From the NCBI RefSeq assembly GCF_900155865.1, contig NZ_LT707006.1, positions 1,447,626 through 1,511,625 of the forward strand: 64,000 nucleotides of DNA. The letters are read 5' to 3'. The position numbers and the translations under genes are program-made. A model generated the notes under the pieces. It saw only the letters and a list, made by a program, of their open reading frames with translations, was not told the DNA's origin and ran no database searches. This DNA is from Bacteroides bouchesdurhonensis. Its GTDB lineage: Bacteria; Bacteroidota; Bacteroidia; Bacteroidales; Bacteroidaceae. Shown here piece by piece: positions 35,021 to 44,303 of the stretch. Within the stretch, counting starts at the first letter, position 1. The number at the start of each line of letters is the position of its first letter.

Positions 35021-35920
35021 TTATACGAGATGTCCGATCCACTCTTCGCGGTCGCCTGGAAGCAGGTCGATTACCGGAACTTCTACCATGGTATAACAAC
35101 CCGGTTGCTGTTTCATAGAAGCGCGTGCTACGCATACTAATACTTGTGCAGTCAGTGCAGGATTGTTGATACGCATATTGAATTCGAATAACTGGTTTTG
35201 AGTTTTTCCGGATACTCCTTTGCGAGTTAGGTTCACACCATGTCCCATATCCAGCAAAGCGTCTACACTCGGTACGAGTTTCACGTGTGTTTCGTCATTC
35301 ACAAAATAAGGGTCTGCTTTGATGGCTGCTGCCACTTCTTCAAACTTATATCCGTCCTTCAATTCGATATATACCATACGGCGATGAATACCGGTTCCTG
35401 TCGGGATAGTCATAGATAAAGCGGCTTTCACTCCATTAACAGCTTTTACGGCAACGGTGTGTCCCATACTCATACCGGGACCGAAGTTGGTGTATGTGAT
35501 ACCTTTCGGAGCGATTGCTTCGAGCATGGTACGTACGATAGAGTCACTTCCCGGATCCCAGCCTGCAGATATGATCGATACAGCTCCATGTGCTTTGGCT
35601 GTAGCATCCAGTGAACGGCGTAAATCTACAATGCCAGTATGAATGTCGAAACTATCGACCGTATTAATACCCATTGCCAGGTATTCTTTGGCATATTTCT
35701 CTACGCTGCGAGTCGGAGTACAAAGTATGGCAACTTCTACACCTTCCAACTCTTTGATATCTTTCACTACTGCATACTTTGCTAGTTCTTCCGGCATGTT
35801 TTCTGCTCCTGCACGACGAACAACACCCGCTATTTCAAAATCAGGTGCAGCTTGAAGGGCCTCAAGTACATAGTGCCCGATATTACCATAACCAACGATG
35901 GCGGCTCTTACTTTTTTCAT
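35021..35920 (-). CDS. ddh: meso-Diaminopimelate D-dehydrogenase
   Basis: This 299-aa protein catalyses NADPH-dependent interconversion of meso-diaminopimelate with tetrahydrodipicolinate, a one-step route to DAP for lysine and peptidoglycan. The N-terminal Rossmann motif is 'AAIVGYGNIGHYVLEAL'. Other blocks characteristic of the family are 'LCTPTRSVEKYAKEYL', 'NTVDSFDIHTGIVDLRRSL', 'SIISAGWDPGSDSIVRTMLE', 'GPGMSMGHTVAVKAVNGVKA' and 'GTGIHRRMVYIELKDG'. Length is as expected (about 300). It is transcribed alone, with a terminator at 34962-34997, and is divergent from ruvA. Confidence 0.96.
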   Translation of the reverse strand: MKKVRAAIVGYGNIGHYVLEALQAAPDFEIAGVVRRAGAENMPEELAKYAVVKDIKELEGVEVAILCTPTRSVEKYAKEYLAMGINTVDSFDIHTGIVDLRRSLDATAKAHGAVSIISAGWDPGSDSIVRTMLEAIAPKGITYTNFGPGMSMGHTVAVKAVNGVKAALSMTIPTGTGIHRRMVYIELKDGYKFEEVAAAIKADPYFVNDETHVKLVPSVDALLDMGHGVNLTRKGVSGKTQNQLFEFNMRINNPALTAQVLVCVARASMKQQPGCYTMVEVPVIDLLPGDREEWIGHLV

Positions 35921-36171
35921 CCTTTAATAGGTTTTAATGAACAAATTTCTTTCTAATTGCTGCAAAATTAAACATTTTATTATAAACTATTGTTTTCTGA
36001 CTAATATTTTTTTTATTAGTTTAATGAGAATGGGGGGATTGCTTGGAAATCGGGTTTTGTATTACACAACTTTTTCTTTGGATTAGAGAGGTTGTTCCTT
36101 AATCAGTTATACAATAAAATTTCGTCTGCTGTTATTGCGCATGAAAAATATTTTATTGCCGATAAACTTCA

Positions 36172-36203
36172 TTTGCGAGGCTGAAAAATAAAGTATACAT
36201 TTG
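36172..36203 (+). promoter_or_regulatory. Promoter of ruvA, predicted leaderless transcript
   Basis: TTTG (36172-36175), a 20-bp spacer and TACATTTG (36196-36203) are a perfect match to the Bacteroides consensus. The -7 box ends 7 bp before the ATG at 36211, so transcription should start at or within 3 nt of the start codon. Confidence 0.75.
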
Positions 36204-36210
36204 TCCCATT

Positions 36211-36816
36211 ATGATAGAATATCTTAGAGGCGAGATTGCCGAGCTAAGTCCGGCAACCGCAGTAATTGATTGTAACGGGGTAGGATATATTGCTAATATA
36301 TCGTTGAATACTTATTCTGCTATTCAGGGAAAGAAAAACTGCAAGTTGTATATTTACGAAGCTATTCGTGAAGATGCTTATGTGTTGTATGGATTTGCCG
36401 AAAAGCAGGAACGAGAGCTTTTTTTGTTGTTGATCTCCGTATCGGGTATTGGTGGAAATACGGCACGTATGATTTTGTCTGCACTCTCTCCGGCCGAATT
36501 GGTGAATGTGATTAGTACGGAAAACGCTAATCTGTTGAAAACGGTGAAAGGGATTGGGTTGAAAACTGCACAACGTGTTATTGTCGATTTAAAAGATAAA
36601 ATAAAAACAATGGGAACAATTACTGCAAGTGGAGGGGCTTCTGTTGGAATGCTGTCATCACCTGCTAATGTAGAGGTGCAGGAAGAAGCTGTGGCTGCAT
36701 TGACTATGCTTGGTTTTGCTACGGCTCCTTCACAAAAAGCGGTGTTCGCCATTTTGCAGGAGGAACCGGATGCACCTGTTGAGAAGGTTATTAAATTGGC
36801 TTTGAAGAGACTGTAA
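36211..36816 (+). CDS. ruvA: Holliday junction branch migration protein RuvA
   Basis: This 201-aa protein binds Holliday junctions as a tetramer and loads RuvB. It starts with '[20 protein letters not shown]' (OB fold), then helix-hairpin-helix motifs '[20 protein letters not shown]' and '[20 protein letters not shown]', and a C-terminal domain III ('[19 protein letters not shown]') that contacts RuvB. Length is standard. The promoter sits so close that the mRNA may lack a leader. A DUF3843 gene follows after 20 nt, probably in the same transcript. ruvB is not adjacent. Confidence 0.97.
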   Translation: MIEYLRGEIAELSPATAVIDCNGVGYIANISLNTYSAIQGKKNCKLYIYEAIREDAYVLYGFAEKQERELFLLLISVSGIGGNTARMILSALSPAELVNVISTENANLLKTVKGIGLKTAQRVIVDLKDKIKTMGTITASGGASVGMLSSPANVEVQEEAVAALTMLGFATAPSQKAVFAILQEEPDAPVEKVIKLALKRL

Positions 36817-36836
36817 GAGTCGGGAATAAAAGGAAT

Positions 36837-37826
36837 ATGAAGCAGCAGAAAATATATATGAAAACATGGCTGGACTCTCACAGCCGTCTGAAATTAGTGG
36901 ATACGGATCAATGGTATCTTGATTTAGCTAATCATTTGTTATGGGTGATTAGTGAGTCGGATCTATATCGGGAAGAAACGCTAGAGACTCAACAACAGGT
37001 AGCCATTACGATGGCACTTTATCTGGAAGATTGTGTGGCGGATAGTGGCAATTGGCGTCAGTTTATCCGTTGGCATAAGAAGAGTTATGGTCGGTATCTT
37101 CCTTTTTATACGGTGTCCGGGAGTTATTTTCCGGATGAGATTAATAAAGAAGATGTCGCTTTCTTGCTTTGGGCAATCAATTCTCCGGTTGGAGAAGAGA
37201 CCGATTACATTGAGAACCCGTTGGATGCAGGTTTGCTGGAATTTGCAGATGTACTTTATAAATTGCTGGATGAAGTATTCGAAGAGGCTCCTATAAGTGA
37301 CGGCCTTGCCGGTGACTGGCTGATGGAAACTGAATTGATGGAAAAACAACGTGCTGCTTTGCCTGTTGCTTTGATGGATGAGAAATTGCCTGTCAATGTA
37401 GAACGTTTTATGAAAGCGAGTGGAGGTGAGGCTTTAATGTTCTTTGATTCTTATGCTGCTCTGAAACTTTTCTTTATACAAGCTTTGAAATGGGAAGATG
37501 AAGAAGACTCTTTACTGCCGGACTTGCAGGAATGTGAGAATTTTGTATTGTATGCTAATATGAAAGGATTATTAATAGGTCCCGATGTAGCGAAATATTT
37601 TGCTGATAAACGGAATGAGTTGTATGATGCAGAAACAGCGGAAGAAGAAGCCTATGAACTCTTTTGTGAGCAGGGGCTTTGTCCGTTCGATTTATTAAAA
37701 TATGGTATGGAACATCATTTATTGCCCGATGCTCAGTTCCCGTTTGAAAATGGAAAGGCTTTGCTCCATGAGAATTGGGATTTTGTGGCTCGTTGGTTCT
37801 TAGGAGAATATTATGAAGGGGAGTAA
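36837..37826 (+). CDS. DUF3843 family protein
   Basis: This 329-aa acidic cytoplasmic protein has no signal peptide. It opens with 'MKQQKIYMKTWLDSHSRLKL' and 'TDQWYLDLANHLLWVI', which I recognise as DUF3843, and is rich in Trp, Tyr and Glu with long predicted helices. No catalytic motif is visible. It starts 20 nt after ruvA and is followed after 5 nt by the 45-aa Lys-rich gene, so all three are probably co-transcribed. Function is unknown; linkage to ruvA suggests, weakly, a nucleic-acid role. Confidence 0.75.
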   Translation: MKQQKIYMKTWLDSHSRLKLVDTDQWYLDLANHLLWVISESDLYREETLETQQQVAITMALYLEDCVADSGNWRQFIRWHKKSYGRYLPFYTVSGSYFPDEINKEDVAFLLWAINSPVGEETDYIENPLDAGLLEFADVLYKLLDEVFEEAPISDGLAGDWLMETELMEKQRAALPVALMDEKLPVNVERFMKASGGEALMFFDSYAALKLFFIQALKWEDEEDSLLPDLQECENFVLYANMKGLLIGPDVAKYFADKRNELYDAETAEEEAYELFCEQGLCPFDLLKYGMEHHLLPDAQFPFENGKALLHENWDFVARWFLGEYYEGE

Positions 37827-37831
37827 GTGAC

Positions 37832-37969
37832 ATGAGTATTAAAAAGAATAACAATCCTTTTGCAGAAAAGGCAAAGTCCGGGAAGGGGAAAAAGAAAGTT
37901 ACGGGAAAGAGAGTAGGTAAATCTAAGCCGGAAAAGGCGAATAATCAGTTAAACAGAAGGGTTAAGTAA
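37832..37969 (+). CDS. 45-aa Lys-rich basic protein
   Basis: The reading frame MSIKKNNNPFAEKAKSG to NNQLNRRVK has 45 codons, 15 of them Lys or Arg in an uninterrupted basic stretch in the middle. It begins 5 nt after the DUF3843 stop. It is probably disordered and could bind RNA, ribosomes or DNA. No family is recognised. The small size makes it easily missed; in-frame coding, operon spacing and basic composition support it. Confidence 0.55.
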   Translation: MSIKKNNNPFAEKAKSGKGKKKVTGKRVGKSKPEKANNQLNRRVK

Positions 37970-38134
37970 AAAAGTAACCTTAGTTGAGAAATTCATAATC
38001 TATAGATACAAACTTTTTCTTTTATGCTAATATGAAAATAATTGAAAAATAATATCTATATGATAGAATATTTTTTTAACTTTGAATTTAGATAACAAGT
38101 CTTTTAATATAGAACTTAGACTAATTTAATTAAA

Positions 38135-40012
38135 ATGAAAAACATGAAATGTAGAACAATGAAAAAAGTATTGACGAAAAGTCTTTGTATGTTAGCTGTT
38201 TTCTTATTAGCTACAGCTTGCGGTAAAGAGGATGATGTTTCTCAGACAAATAACAATGAGGACTCAAAAACTTCTTATGTATATTTGAAAAAATATGGTG
38301 TAGAAATAATCAAGGTTTCCATTCAGAAAGAAGAATTTGTCTATTCTTTATCAGTTTTTAAAGGAGGTAATAATACGGCATTTGAAGGGAATGTGAAAAT
38401 AAGTGCATGGACGGAAGAAGAATTAACGGCGTACAATAAGAATAAAGGAACTTCTTATGTATCTATAGCTTCTGATTTGTACTCAGTAACTCCGGAGAGA
38501 CAAACTTTTACTAAAGAACAAAAGTCTCTGAATTTTGATGTAAAGCTAATTCCTGAAAAGTTATTGAAGGTTATAGGAGAAAACACTAAAGCTGAGTATG
38601 TGATTCCGTTGCGACTGGAAAGTGAAGATGTCGAAGTAAAGGCAAACCGCCAGGATTTACTTCTATATATTTCGTTAGAAGCTCCGATGTTGAAGTTTGC
38701 TTTCTATGAAAAAACAGTGTTTGTACAAGAAGAAAGCACTAGTTTTAATGTAGGTACAGTTTTGAATTATAAAATTGACGGGAAGGCTTCGGGGAGTCAA
38801 TGGGATTTCACAAGTGAATTGGTTGTTCCGGAAAATGCATCGGAACTAGTTACCACCTACAATCAATCTAATAAAACTGATTATGAGTTATTACCTAGTG
38901 GGGCATATGACCTTACCGAGAAGGTGCATTATAATATCAATGATACCAAGGCGGAAACGACTGTGGTTATTGACAGAAACAAAATGGAAGTAAAATACTA
39001 TCTTTTACCATTAAAATTATCGACACCTTCCTCAAATGTTGTGATGTGTGACAACGGTATTCTTTATTGTTTAGTAAGCCGTTCGTATAATAATCCGATC
39101 ATTGCTTTCAGTGCTCCGGACCCGACAGTTATTCATACAGATGATGGATATTTCTATCTGTATGGTACAGAAGACACACGTAACATGCCTATATATCGCT
39201 CAAAAGACATGGTGAGCTGGGAATATATGGGGACAGCGTTTACTAACGAAACGCGTCCTACCTGGGAAAGTGAGCATAGTCTGTGGGCACCGGAAATTCG
39301 TCACTTTGACGGACGCTATGTGCTTTACTATTCTTGGGCTAAATGGGGGGATGAGTGGAACAGTAATGTAGGAGTAGCCGTATCTGACTCGCCAACTGGT
39401 CCATTTATCGATAAAGGATGTGTGATAGATGCACAGGATATGGGAGTACAGAACTCTATAGATCAGTTCTTTTACGAGGACGGTGGAAAGAAATATATGT
39501 TCTGGGGAAGTTTCCGGGGGATTTACGTAACGGAGCTTACTGATGACGGTTTGCGTGTAAAGATGAATGCAGATGGTACTCCGGTATTAAAAAAACGTAT
39601 CTGTGGAAATTATTTTGAAGCTACTAATATTTATAAGAAGGGAGAGTATTATTACCTCTTCGCTTCTATAGGAAGCTGCTGTGAAGGTGCAAAAAGTTCA
39701 TACACTACAGTGGTGGGACGTTCTAAGAATGTATTAGGTCCTTATTTGAATAAAACCGGTGGTGATATGCTTTATGATAAGTATGAAGTTGTATTGAAGG
39801 GCAATTCTGTATGGGCTGGTCCCGGTCATAACTCAATTATACAAGTAGATGATGACGGGGTTGAATGGTTGATTTATCATGGATATAAAAAGTCGGAAGC
39901 CGATAATGGACGGGTGGTATTACTTGACCGTTTACATTGGACTGATGATGGTTGGCCTTATGTAAAGGATTTGGCTCCATCTGTATCATCTCTTATTCCG
40001 GTTTTTAGATAA
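38135..40012 (+). CDS. GH43 family lipoprotein with N-terminal DUF1735 domains
   Basis: This 625-aa protein could start instead at ATG 38159 (MKKVLTKS), which fits the lipoprotein signal ending LATAC better. Two DUF1735-like beta domains (about 45-170 and 180-315) precede a five-bladed GH43 domain. The expected catalytic residues are visible: Asp in 'SAPDPTVIHTDDGYF' (about 328), Asp in 'NSIDQFFYEDGG' (about 440) and Glu in 'NYFEATNIYKKG' (about 492). 'HSLWAPEIRHFDGRYVLYYS' is typical of the family. GH43 enzymes cleave alpha-L-arabinose or beta-D-xylose linkages; the specificity cannot be read here. It is transcribed alone, with a terminator and no SusCD neighbours. A TAACTTTG box lies at 38077-38084. 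Confidence 0.88.
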   Translation: MKNMKCRTMKKVLTKSLCMLAVFLLATACGKEDDVSQTNNNEDSKTSYVYLKKYGVEIIKVSIQKEEFVYSLSVFKGGNNTAFEGNVKISAWTEEELTAYNKNKGTSYVSIASDLYSVTPERQTFTKEQKSLNFDVKLIPEKLLKVIGENTKAEYVIPLRLESEDVEVKANRQDLLLYISLEAPMLKFAFYEKTVFVQEESTSFNVGTVLNYKIDGKASGSQWDFTSELVVPENASELVTTYNQSNKTDYELLPSGAYDLTEKVHYNINDTKAETTVVIDRNKMEVKYYLLPLKLSTPSSNVVMCDNGILYCLVSRSYNNPIIAFSAPDPTVIHTDDGYFYLYGTEDTRNMPIYRSKDMVSWEYMGTAFTNETRPTWESEHSLWAPEIRHFDGRYVLYYSWAKWGDEWNSNVGVAVSDSPTGPFIDKGCVIDAQDMGVQNSIDQFFYEDGGKKYMFWGSFRGIYVTELTDDGLRVKMNADGTPVLKKRICGNYFEATNIYKKGEYYYLFASIGSCCEGAKSSYTTVVGRSKNVLGPYLNKTGGDMLYDKYEVVLKGNSVWAGPGHNSIIQVDDDGVEWLIYHGYKKSEADNGRVVLLDRLHWTDDGWPYVKDLAPSVSSLIPVFR

Positions 40013-40118
40013 GTTTGTGAGATAACTTGAGTTATTATGATAGAGATATAATGAGATATTCACAGATTCTGTTATTGGCTGGTTTCAGTTGAAAAAAGGA
40101 TTGTTGTGCCAAGATAAG

Positions 40119-40155
40119 TAAAGCCGACTCAAAACTTAATGAAGAGTCGGCTTTA
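40119..40155 (+). terminator. Terminator of the GH43 gene
   Basis: Perfect 12-bp stem TAAAGCCGACTC/GAGTCGGCTTTA with a 13-nt loop, about 107 bp past the stop. Confidence 0.75.
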
Positions 40156-40229
40156 TATTATATCTAAACTTACTTAATTTAAATTGGTTCGTTTAGTTTT
40201 TAGTTTATAGCGGTAGCTTGTTGTATTGA

Positions 40230-41069
40230 TTATTTCTCTGCTGCAGCTTTCTGTGCGTTAATTTCTTTTTTCTTATTGATGAATCCGATTTTTAAGTTGG
40301 CTTCTTCTTGTTCTTTCTTAATTTGAGTCATACTGGAAAGAATTTGTGCCAATTCATAAATCCCAACTGCTGCTTGTCGGTCTGCCGGAGTCATAGTGGT
40401 CGTGTATTTACGGTCACCGATATATTCTAAGCGGATATTTTTGTCTTTATTGAGGTTTACGAAATCGATAACTCCCCCGTCTTCTCCTAGCTTATAATCA
40501 GCTTTTTCTATTTTCTCGTCCAGATCGGTAGTTTCATAACTGTCTCTGGATCTGGGAGATTCAGCAGATGTTCCGTCAGAAACAGATACTTTGACAGCTG
40601 TGTGATGGATGTTGTTACCTCCACAATAAATAGAAGTCATGCTCATAATACCCTGTTCATTCACTTGAAAACGAAGAAAAGAACGGTGCAAGTTCTTTTC
40701 AACAGTTTGGGTTGGCCAGAGATAATTACCCATTTGCTGATAGGCAGTATCTTTTTCTAGGATGTATTGATTTTTAATAGCATCAAATGCTTGTTGTTTG
40801 GCCTGAAGTGCGCTGTTCAGACTATCTAATTTTTGTTGTTGTACTTTAAGTTCCACGTCCAACATCAAAGCCTGACCGGCCTTACGAGTTTCAAATGCTT
40901 TAGGATACAGTATTTTAATACTGTCGATTTGTAACTTGGCTTCTTCGTAGTTGCCTTGTTCGTAAGCTGTGCGAGCTGCTGTCAGTTTTTCATTGGCTTT
41001 CTTTTCGATGCCGTTTCCGCACGCAGTCAATAGGAATGCACCGCAACAAAGGGTAATCAGTTTTTTCAT
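40230..41069 (-). CDS. Coiled-coil lipoprotein of unknown function
   Basis: The start was taken at ATG 41069, because the longer frame adds 24 non-signal residues. The 279-aa product has a lipoprotein signal ending FLLTAC. A helical TPR-like segment follows ('AARTAYEQGNYEEAKLQIDS'), then a coiled coil ('LDVELKVQQQKLDSLNSALQ' onward to about residue 95), a beta-rich middle (about 105-220), and a charged helical tail. I do not recognise the family. It is divergent from cca, with both promoter regions in the 163-bp gap, and is alone in its transcript. Confidence 0.7.
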   Translation of the reverse strand: MKKLITLCCGAFLLTACGNGIEKKANEKLTAARTAYEQGNYEEAKLQIDSIKILYPKAFETRKAGQALMLDVELKVQQQKLDSLNSALQAKQQAFDAIKNQYILEKDTAYQQMGNYLWPTQTVEKNLHRSFLRFQVNEQGIMSMTSIYCGGNNIHHTAVKVSVSDGTSAESPRSRDSYETTDLDEKIEKADYKLGEDGGVIDFVNLNKDKNIRLEYIGDRKYTTTMTPADRQAAVGIYELAQILSSMTQIKKEQEEANLKIGFINKKKEINAQKAAAEK

Positions 41070-41232
41070 CCTGTTATTCGTTTTATAAAACTGTACTGTT
41101 TCTATTTGAATAATGCTGAATCTCGATGATTCTGGTGGCAAAAATACAAATATTATCCCTTATTTTTGTACTTTTGCAGCTTTAAAACTTATTAAGTTGA
41201 TAGCTGATAGTTGATAACTGATAATTGAAAGA

Positions 41233-42684
41233 ATGATTGAATTGACTCAGGAGGAATTGAAGCAGTATTTTAGCGAACCTATTTTCGGCCAAATTGCTGA
41301 AACTGCTGATGCGCTCGGATTGGAATGTTATGTGGTTGGCGGTTATGTTCGTGACATTTTTCTGCAACGTCCCTCTAAAGATATAGATGTAGTAGTGGTG
41401 GGTAGTGGAATCGCTATGGCGGAAACGTTGGGGAAACATCTGGGACGTGGGGCGCATGTTTCTGTATTTAAGAATTTCGGTACGGCACAAGTAAAATATA
41501 AAGGAACGGAAGTGGAATTTGTGGGTGCACGCAAGGAATCCTATCAACGTGATTCACGAAAACCAATCGTTGAAGATGGTACACTGGAGGATGACCAGAA
41601 TCGTCGGGATTTCACAATTAATGCATTGGCTGTCTGTCTTAATAAATCCCGCTTTGGTGAGTTAGTTGATCCTTTCGGTGGCATGGCGGACATGAAGGAA
41701 AAGACTATCCGTACGCCGCTTGATCCTGATATTACATTCAGCGATGACCCGTTGCGCATGATGCGTTGTATACGTTTCGCCACTCAGCTGAATTTCTATA
41801 TTGATGATGCTACTTTTGATTCACTTTGCCGAAATAAAGAACGGATCGAGATTATTTCCCGGGAACGGATCGCAGACGAGTTGAATAAGATCATCTTGTC
41901 ATCTGTTCCGTCAAAAGGATTTGTTGAGTTGGAACGAAGTGGACTGTTACCGTTGATTTTCCCCGAATTGGCTGCTTTGCAAGGAGTGGAAACTCGAAAT
42001 GGGAAGGCACACAAAGATAACTTCTACCATACATTAGAGGTACTTGATAATATAAGTAAGAAAACAGACAACTTATGGTTGCGTTGGTCGGCCTTACTGC
42101 ATGATATAGCTAAGCCGGCAACCAAACGCTGGGAATTTAAAGTCGGTTGGACTTTCCACAATCACAATTTTATTGGTGAGAAGATGATTCCGAATATCTT
42201 CCGTAAGATGAAGTTGCCAATGAATGAAAAGATGAAGTACGTTCAGAAGATGGTGAGCCTGCATATGCGCCCTATTGTAATTGCGGATGATGTAGTATCC
42301 GACTCGGCTGTGCGGCGGTTACTTTTTGAGGCTGGGGATGATATTGATGATCTGATGATGCTTTGCGAAGCAGATATTACCTCTAAGAATATGGAGCGCA
42401 AACAGCGTTTCCTGAATAACTTTCAATTGGTACGTCAAAAATTGAAGGATCTGGAAGAGAAGGATCGTATCCGTAACTTCCAGCCACCTGTAAGCGGAGA
42501 AGAAATTATGGAGATTTTCGATTTACACCCTTGTCGCGAGGTAGGTGCTTTGAAAAGTGCTATTAAAGATGCTATCTTAGATGGAGTTATTCCCAATGAA
42601 TATGAGGCGGCGTATACATTTATGTTGGAGCGGGCAAAGAAGATGGGATTAGTTCCTTCACAGACTTCTTCAAAAGTAGAATAG
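41233..42684 (+). CDS. cca: CCA tRNA nucleotidyltransferase with HD domain
   Basis: This 483-aa protein is a class II nucleotidyltransferase. It adds or repairs the CCA end of tRNA (or polyadenylates RNA). The catalytic motif is '[20 protein letters not shown]' (about residues 35-55) with the two Asp ligands. '[11 protein letters not shown]' and '[15 protein letters not shown]' are the conserved neck and fingers motifs. An HD domain follows at about 260-400 ('[13 protein letters not shown]'), expected to be a phosphohydrolase. A bidirectional terminator follows at 42772-42820. Confidence 0.94.
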   Translation: MIELTQEELKQYFSEPIFGQIAETADALGLECYVVGGYVRDIFLQRPSKDIDVVVVGSGIAMAETLGKHLGRGAHVSVFKNFGTAQVKYKGTEVEFVGARKESYQRDSRKPIVEDGTLEDDQNRRDFTINALAVCLNKSRFGELVDPFGGMADMKEKTIRTPLDPDITFSDDPLRMMRCIRFATQLNFYIDDATFDSLCRNKERIEIISRERIADELNKIILSSVPSKGFVELERSGLLPLIFPELAALQGVETRNGKAHKDNFYHTLEVLDNISKKTDNLWLRWSALLHDIAKPATKRWEFKVGWTFHNHNFIGEKMIPNIFRKMKLPMNEKMKYVQKMVSLHMRPIVIADDVVSDSAVRRLLFEAGDDIDDLMMLCEADITSKNMERKQRFLNNFQLVRQKLKDLEEKDRIRNFQPPVSGEEIMEIFDLHPCREVGALKSAIKDAILDGVIPNEYEAAYTFMLERAKKMGLVPSQTSSKVE

Positions 42685-42771
42685 ATAAATTTTGAGCTAT
42701 TTCTTGGGGAGAATATATGTTCGGTATCTTTTATAGGTAATTTCATTTATAATCTTAAGTCTGGATATAGT

Positions 42772-42820
42772 AATCCCCTTATTTCAGCTTTATTTTATAT
42801 AAAGGGAAAATAAGGGGATT
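42772..42820. terminator. Bidirectional terminator between cca and the M24 peptidase
   Basis: Perfect 13-bp arms AATCCCCTTATTT/AAATAAGGGGATT with a 23-nt loop that can form an inner stem. It lies between two convergent genes. Confidence 0.7.
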
Positions 42821-42927
42821 CTCTAAGAGGTTTTATCTATATAATATTCACTTCCGGAATACTGTTTTGCAACAGTTTCTTTTTAAGTATTCCTTTTTGT
42901 AATTGTAACCCGAATGGGGTCTGATTT

Positions 42928-44112
42928 TTATTCTTCCTGTTTGTAAAAGGCTTCCAAATCGATAATTTCTTCGTTACAGTTTGTCAGCTTTTCTATTCCT
43001 TCATTGGTTACTACCCATGTGTTTTCTATTCCGACAGGTCCTACACTCGGAATAACGATTTTGGGTTCCAGGGCAAACACCATCCCCGTTTCTAATTCCT
43101 GTTTCATGCGTAGAGCCAAAACGGGGGCCTCGTTGATTTCTAACCCGATACCATGGCCGATGAATTTAGCTTGTTGGTTAGTTCCCATGAATTTATCCGC
43201 GAATCCAGCTTTCGTTGCTATCTCGACAGCCGTATTATAGAGATTTTCGCAGGCTATGCCCGGACGTGCAATTGAGCTAATCTTTTCTTGAATCTCTAAA
43301 CAAACTTGATGTGCTGCATAAGCTTCCTCAGATAGTTTGCCAATGGAAAATACGCGGCTCATGTCACCCATGTAGCCGTTAAAGTTTCCTCCTAAGTCTA
43401 CCATGACACTTTGCCCTTCTTTTAATGGAGTCTTGTTGGCACCGCCCGGGAGAGCCGGATCAAGACCTTGTCCACCTAATGCAAAGTCGTAAGGTGATGG
43501 ATAACCGGCATTGTCACTTGTCAGTACACTGCCCATGAAGATTTCCATGCTACGGCCGAAGACGCGAAAAATGCCCAGATTTCCTTGCAGACGCATCAGA
43601 CGTTCTATTTCAATAGAAAACTCGATATCGGTCATTCCGGGACGGTATACACTTGGTATCTGTTCGTAAGCTTTGCTATGAGCCATTCCGGAACGGCGTA
43701 TCATTTCTATTTCGATGGAGGTCTTTATGCTACGAGCTTGGCGAATGAGTGGGGTTCCGTTTACTACTTCTGTGTCTGGGAATAAGCCAGCTAAACGTAC
43801 ATATTCCGTATAAGGAAGTTCATCACCTTCCAGCATTAATTTAGTTGGCACTGGCAGTCCCTGTTCTTTCAATAACTCAGTAATCTGTTCCGGTTTACGG
43901 ATAAAGAAGGAGTGCTCTCCTGTAATGTTGTTCGGGCGTTTGAAAAAGAGTAGTGCCGGTGAGTGGAGGGGTAAATAAAGATATCCGCTAACTACACATC
44001 CATAGGTATAAATCAAATTAGCATTGCAAGTGATAAGCGCAGCTTCAATACCTTGTTGCGCCATTAAACTGCGAATTTTGTCGCGGCGGAGTTTTAATTC
44101 AGGTTGTAGCAT
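42928..44112 (-). CDS. M24 family metallopeptidase (Xaa-Pro aminopeptidase-like)
   Basis: This 394-aa protein has a creatinase-like N-terminal domain (about 1-135) and a pita-bread catalytic domain. Metal ligands are visible: Asp in 'VMVDLGGNFNGYMGDMSRVF' (two), His in 'FIGHGIGLEINEAP', Glu in 'VFALEPKI' and Glu in 'GIENTWVV'. Such enzymes release N-terminal residues preceding proline, or cleave dipeptides; substrate is uncertain. No signal peptide is seen. It lies 191 nt after glutamate dehydrogenase with a terminator between, so it should have its own promoter. Confidence 0.92.
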   Translation of the reverse strand: MLQPELKLRRDKIRSLMAQQGIEAALITCNANLIYTYGCVVSGYLYLPLHSPALLFFKRPNNITGEHSFFIRKPEQITELLKEQGLPVPTKLMLEGDELPYTEYVRLAGLFPDTEVVNGTPLIRQARSIKTSIEIEMIRRSGMAHSKAYEQIPSVYRPGMTDIEFSIEIERLMRLQGNLGIFRVFGRSMEIFMGSVLTSDNAGYPSPYDFALGGQGLDPALPGGANKTPLKEGQSVMVDLGGNFNGYMGDMSRVFSIGKLSEEAYAAHQVCLEIQEKISSIARPGIACENLYNTAVEIATKAGFADKFMGTNQQAKFIGHGIGLEINEAPVLALRMKQELETGMVFALEPKIVIPSVGPVGIENTWVVTNEGIEKLTNCNEEIIDLEAFYKQEE

Positions 44113-44220
44113 AGAATTATTTTCAATTTATTGTTTTCTATTTTGATCTTTACAGATATTAGATATAACACCTGTGAGAGTACAAAGGTAATTATTTCAA
44201 CTGAAAATAATATGAATTTC

Positions 44221-44266
44221 AAAAAAATAGCGCTACCCGCGTCCTATCACAGGGGACGAGCAGCGC
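44221..44266 (-). terminator. Rho-independent terminator of glutamate dehydrogenase
   Basis: GC-rich imperfect hairpin (outer GCGCT/AGCGC, inner CGTCC/GGACG), followed leftward by TATTTTTTT. Confidence 0.8.
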
Positions 44267-44303
44267 AAACCACAAATACAAATACAACTAAACAAAGTCT
44301 TTT

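Noticed and set aside
41199..41231. TGATA-rich short repeats before cca
   Set aside because: AT-rich low-complexity leaders of this kind are common in this genus; no fixed period or dyad that would point to a function.
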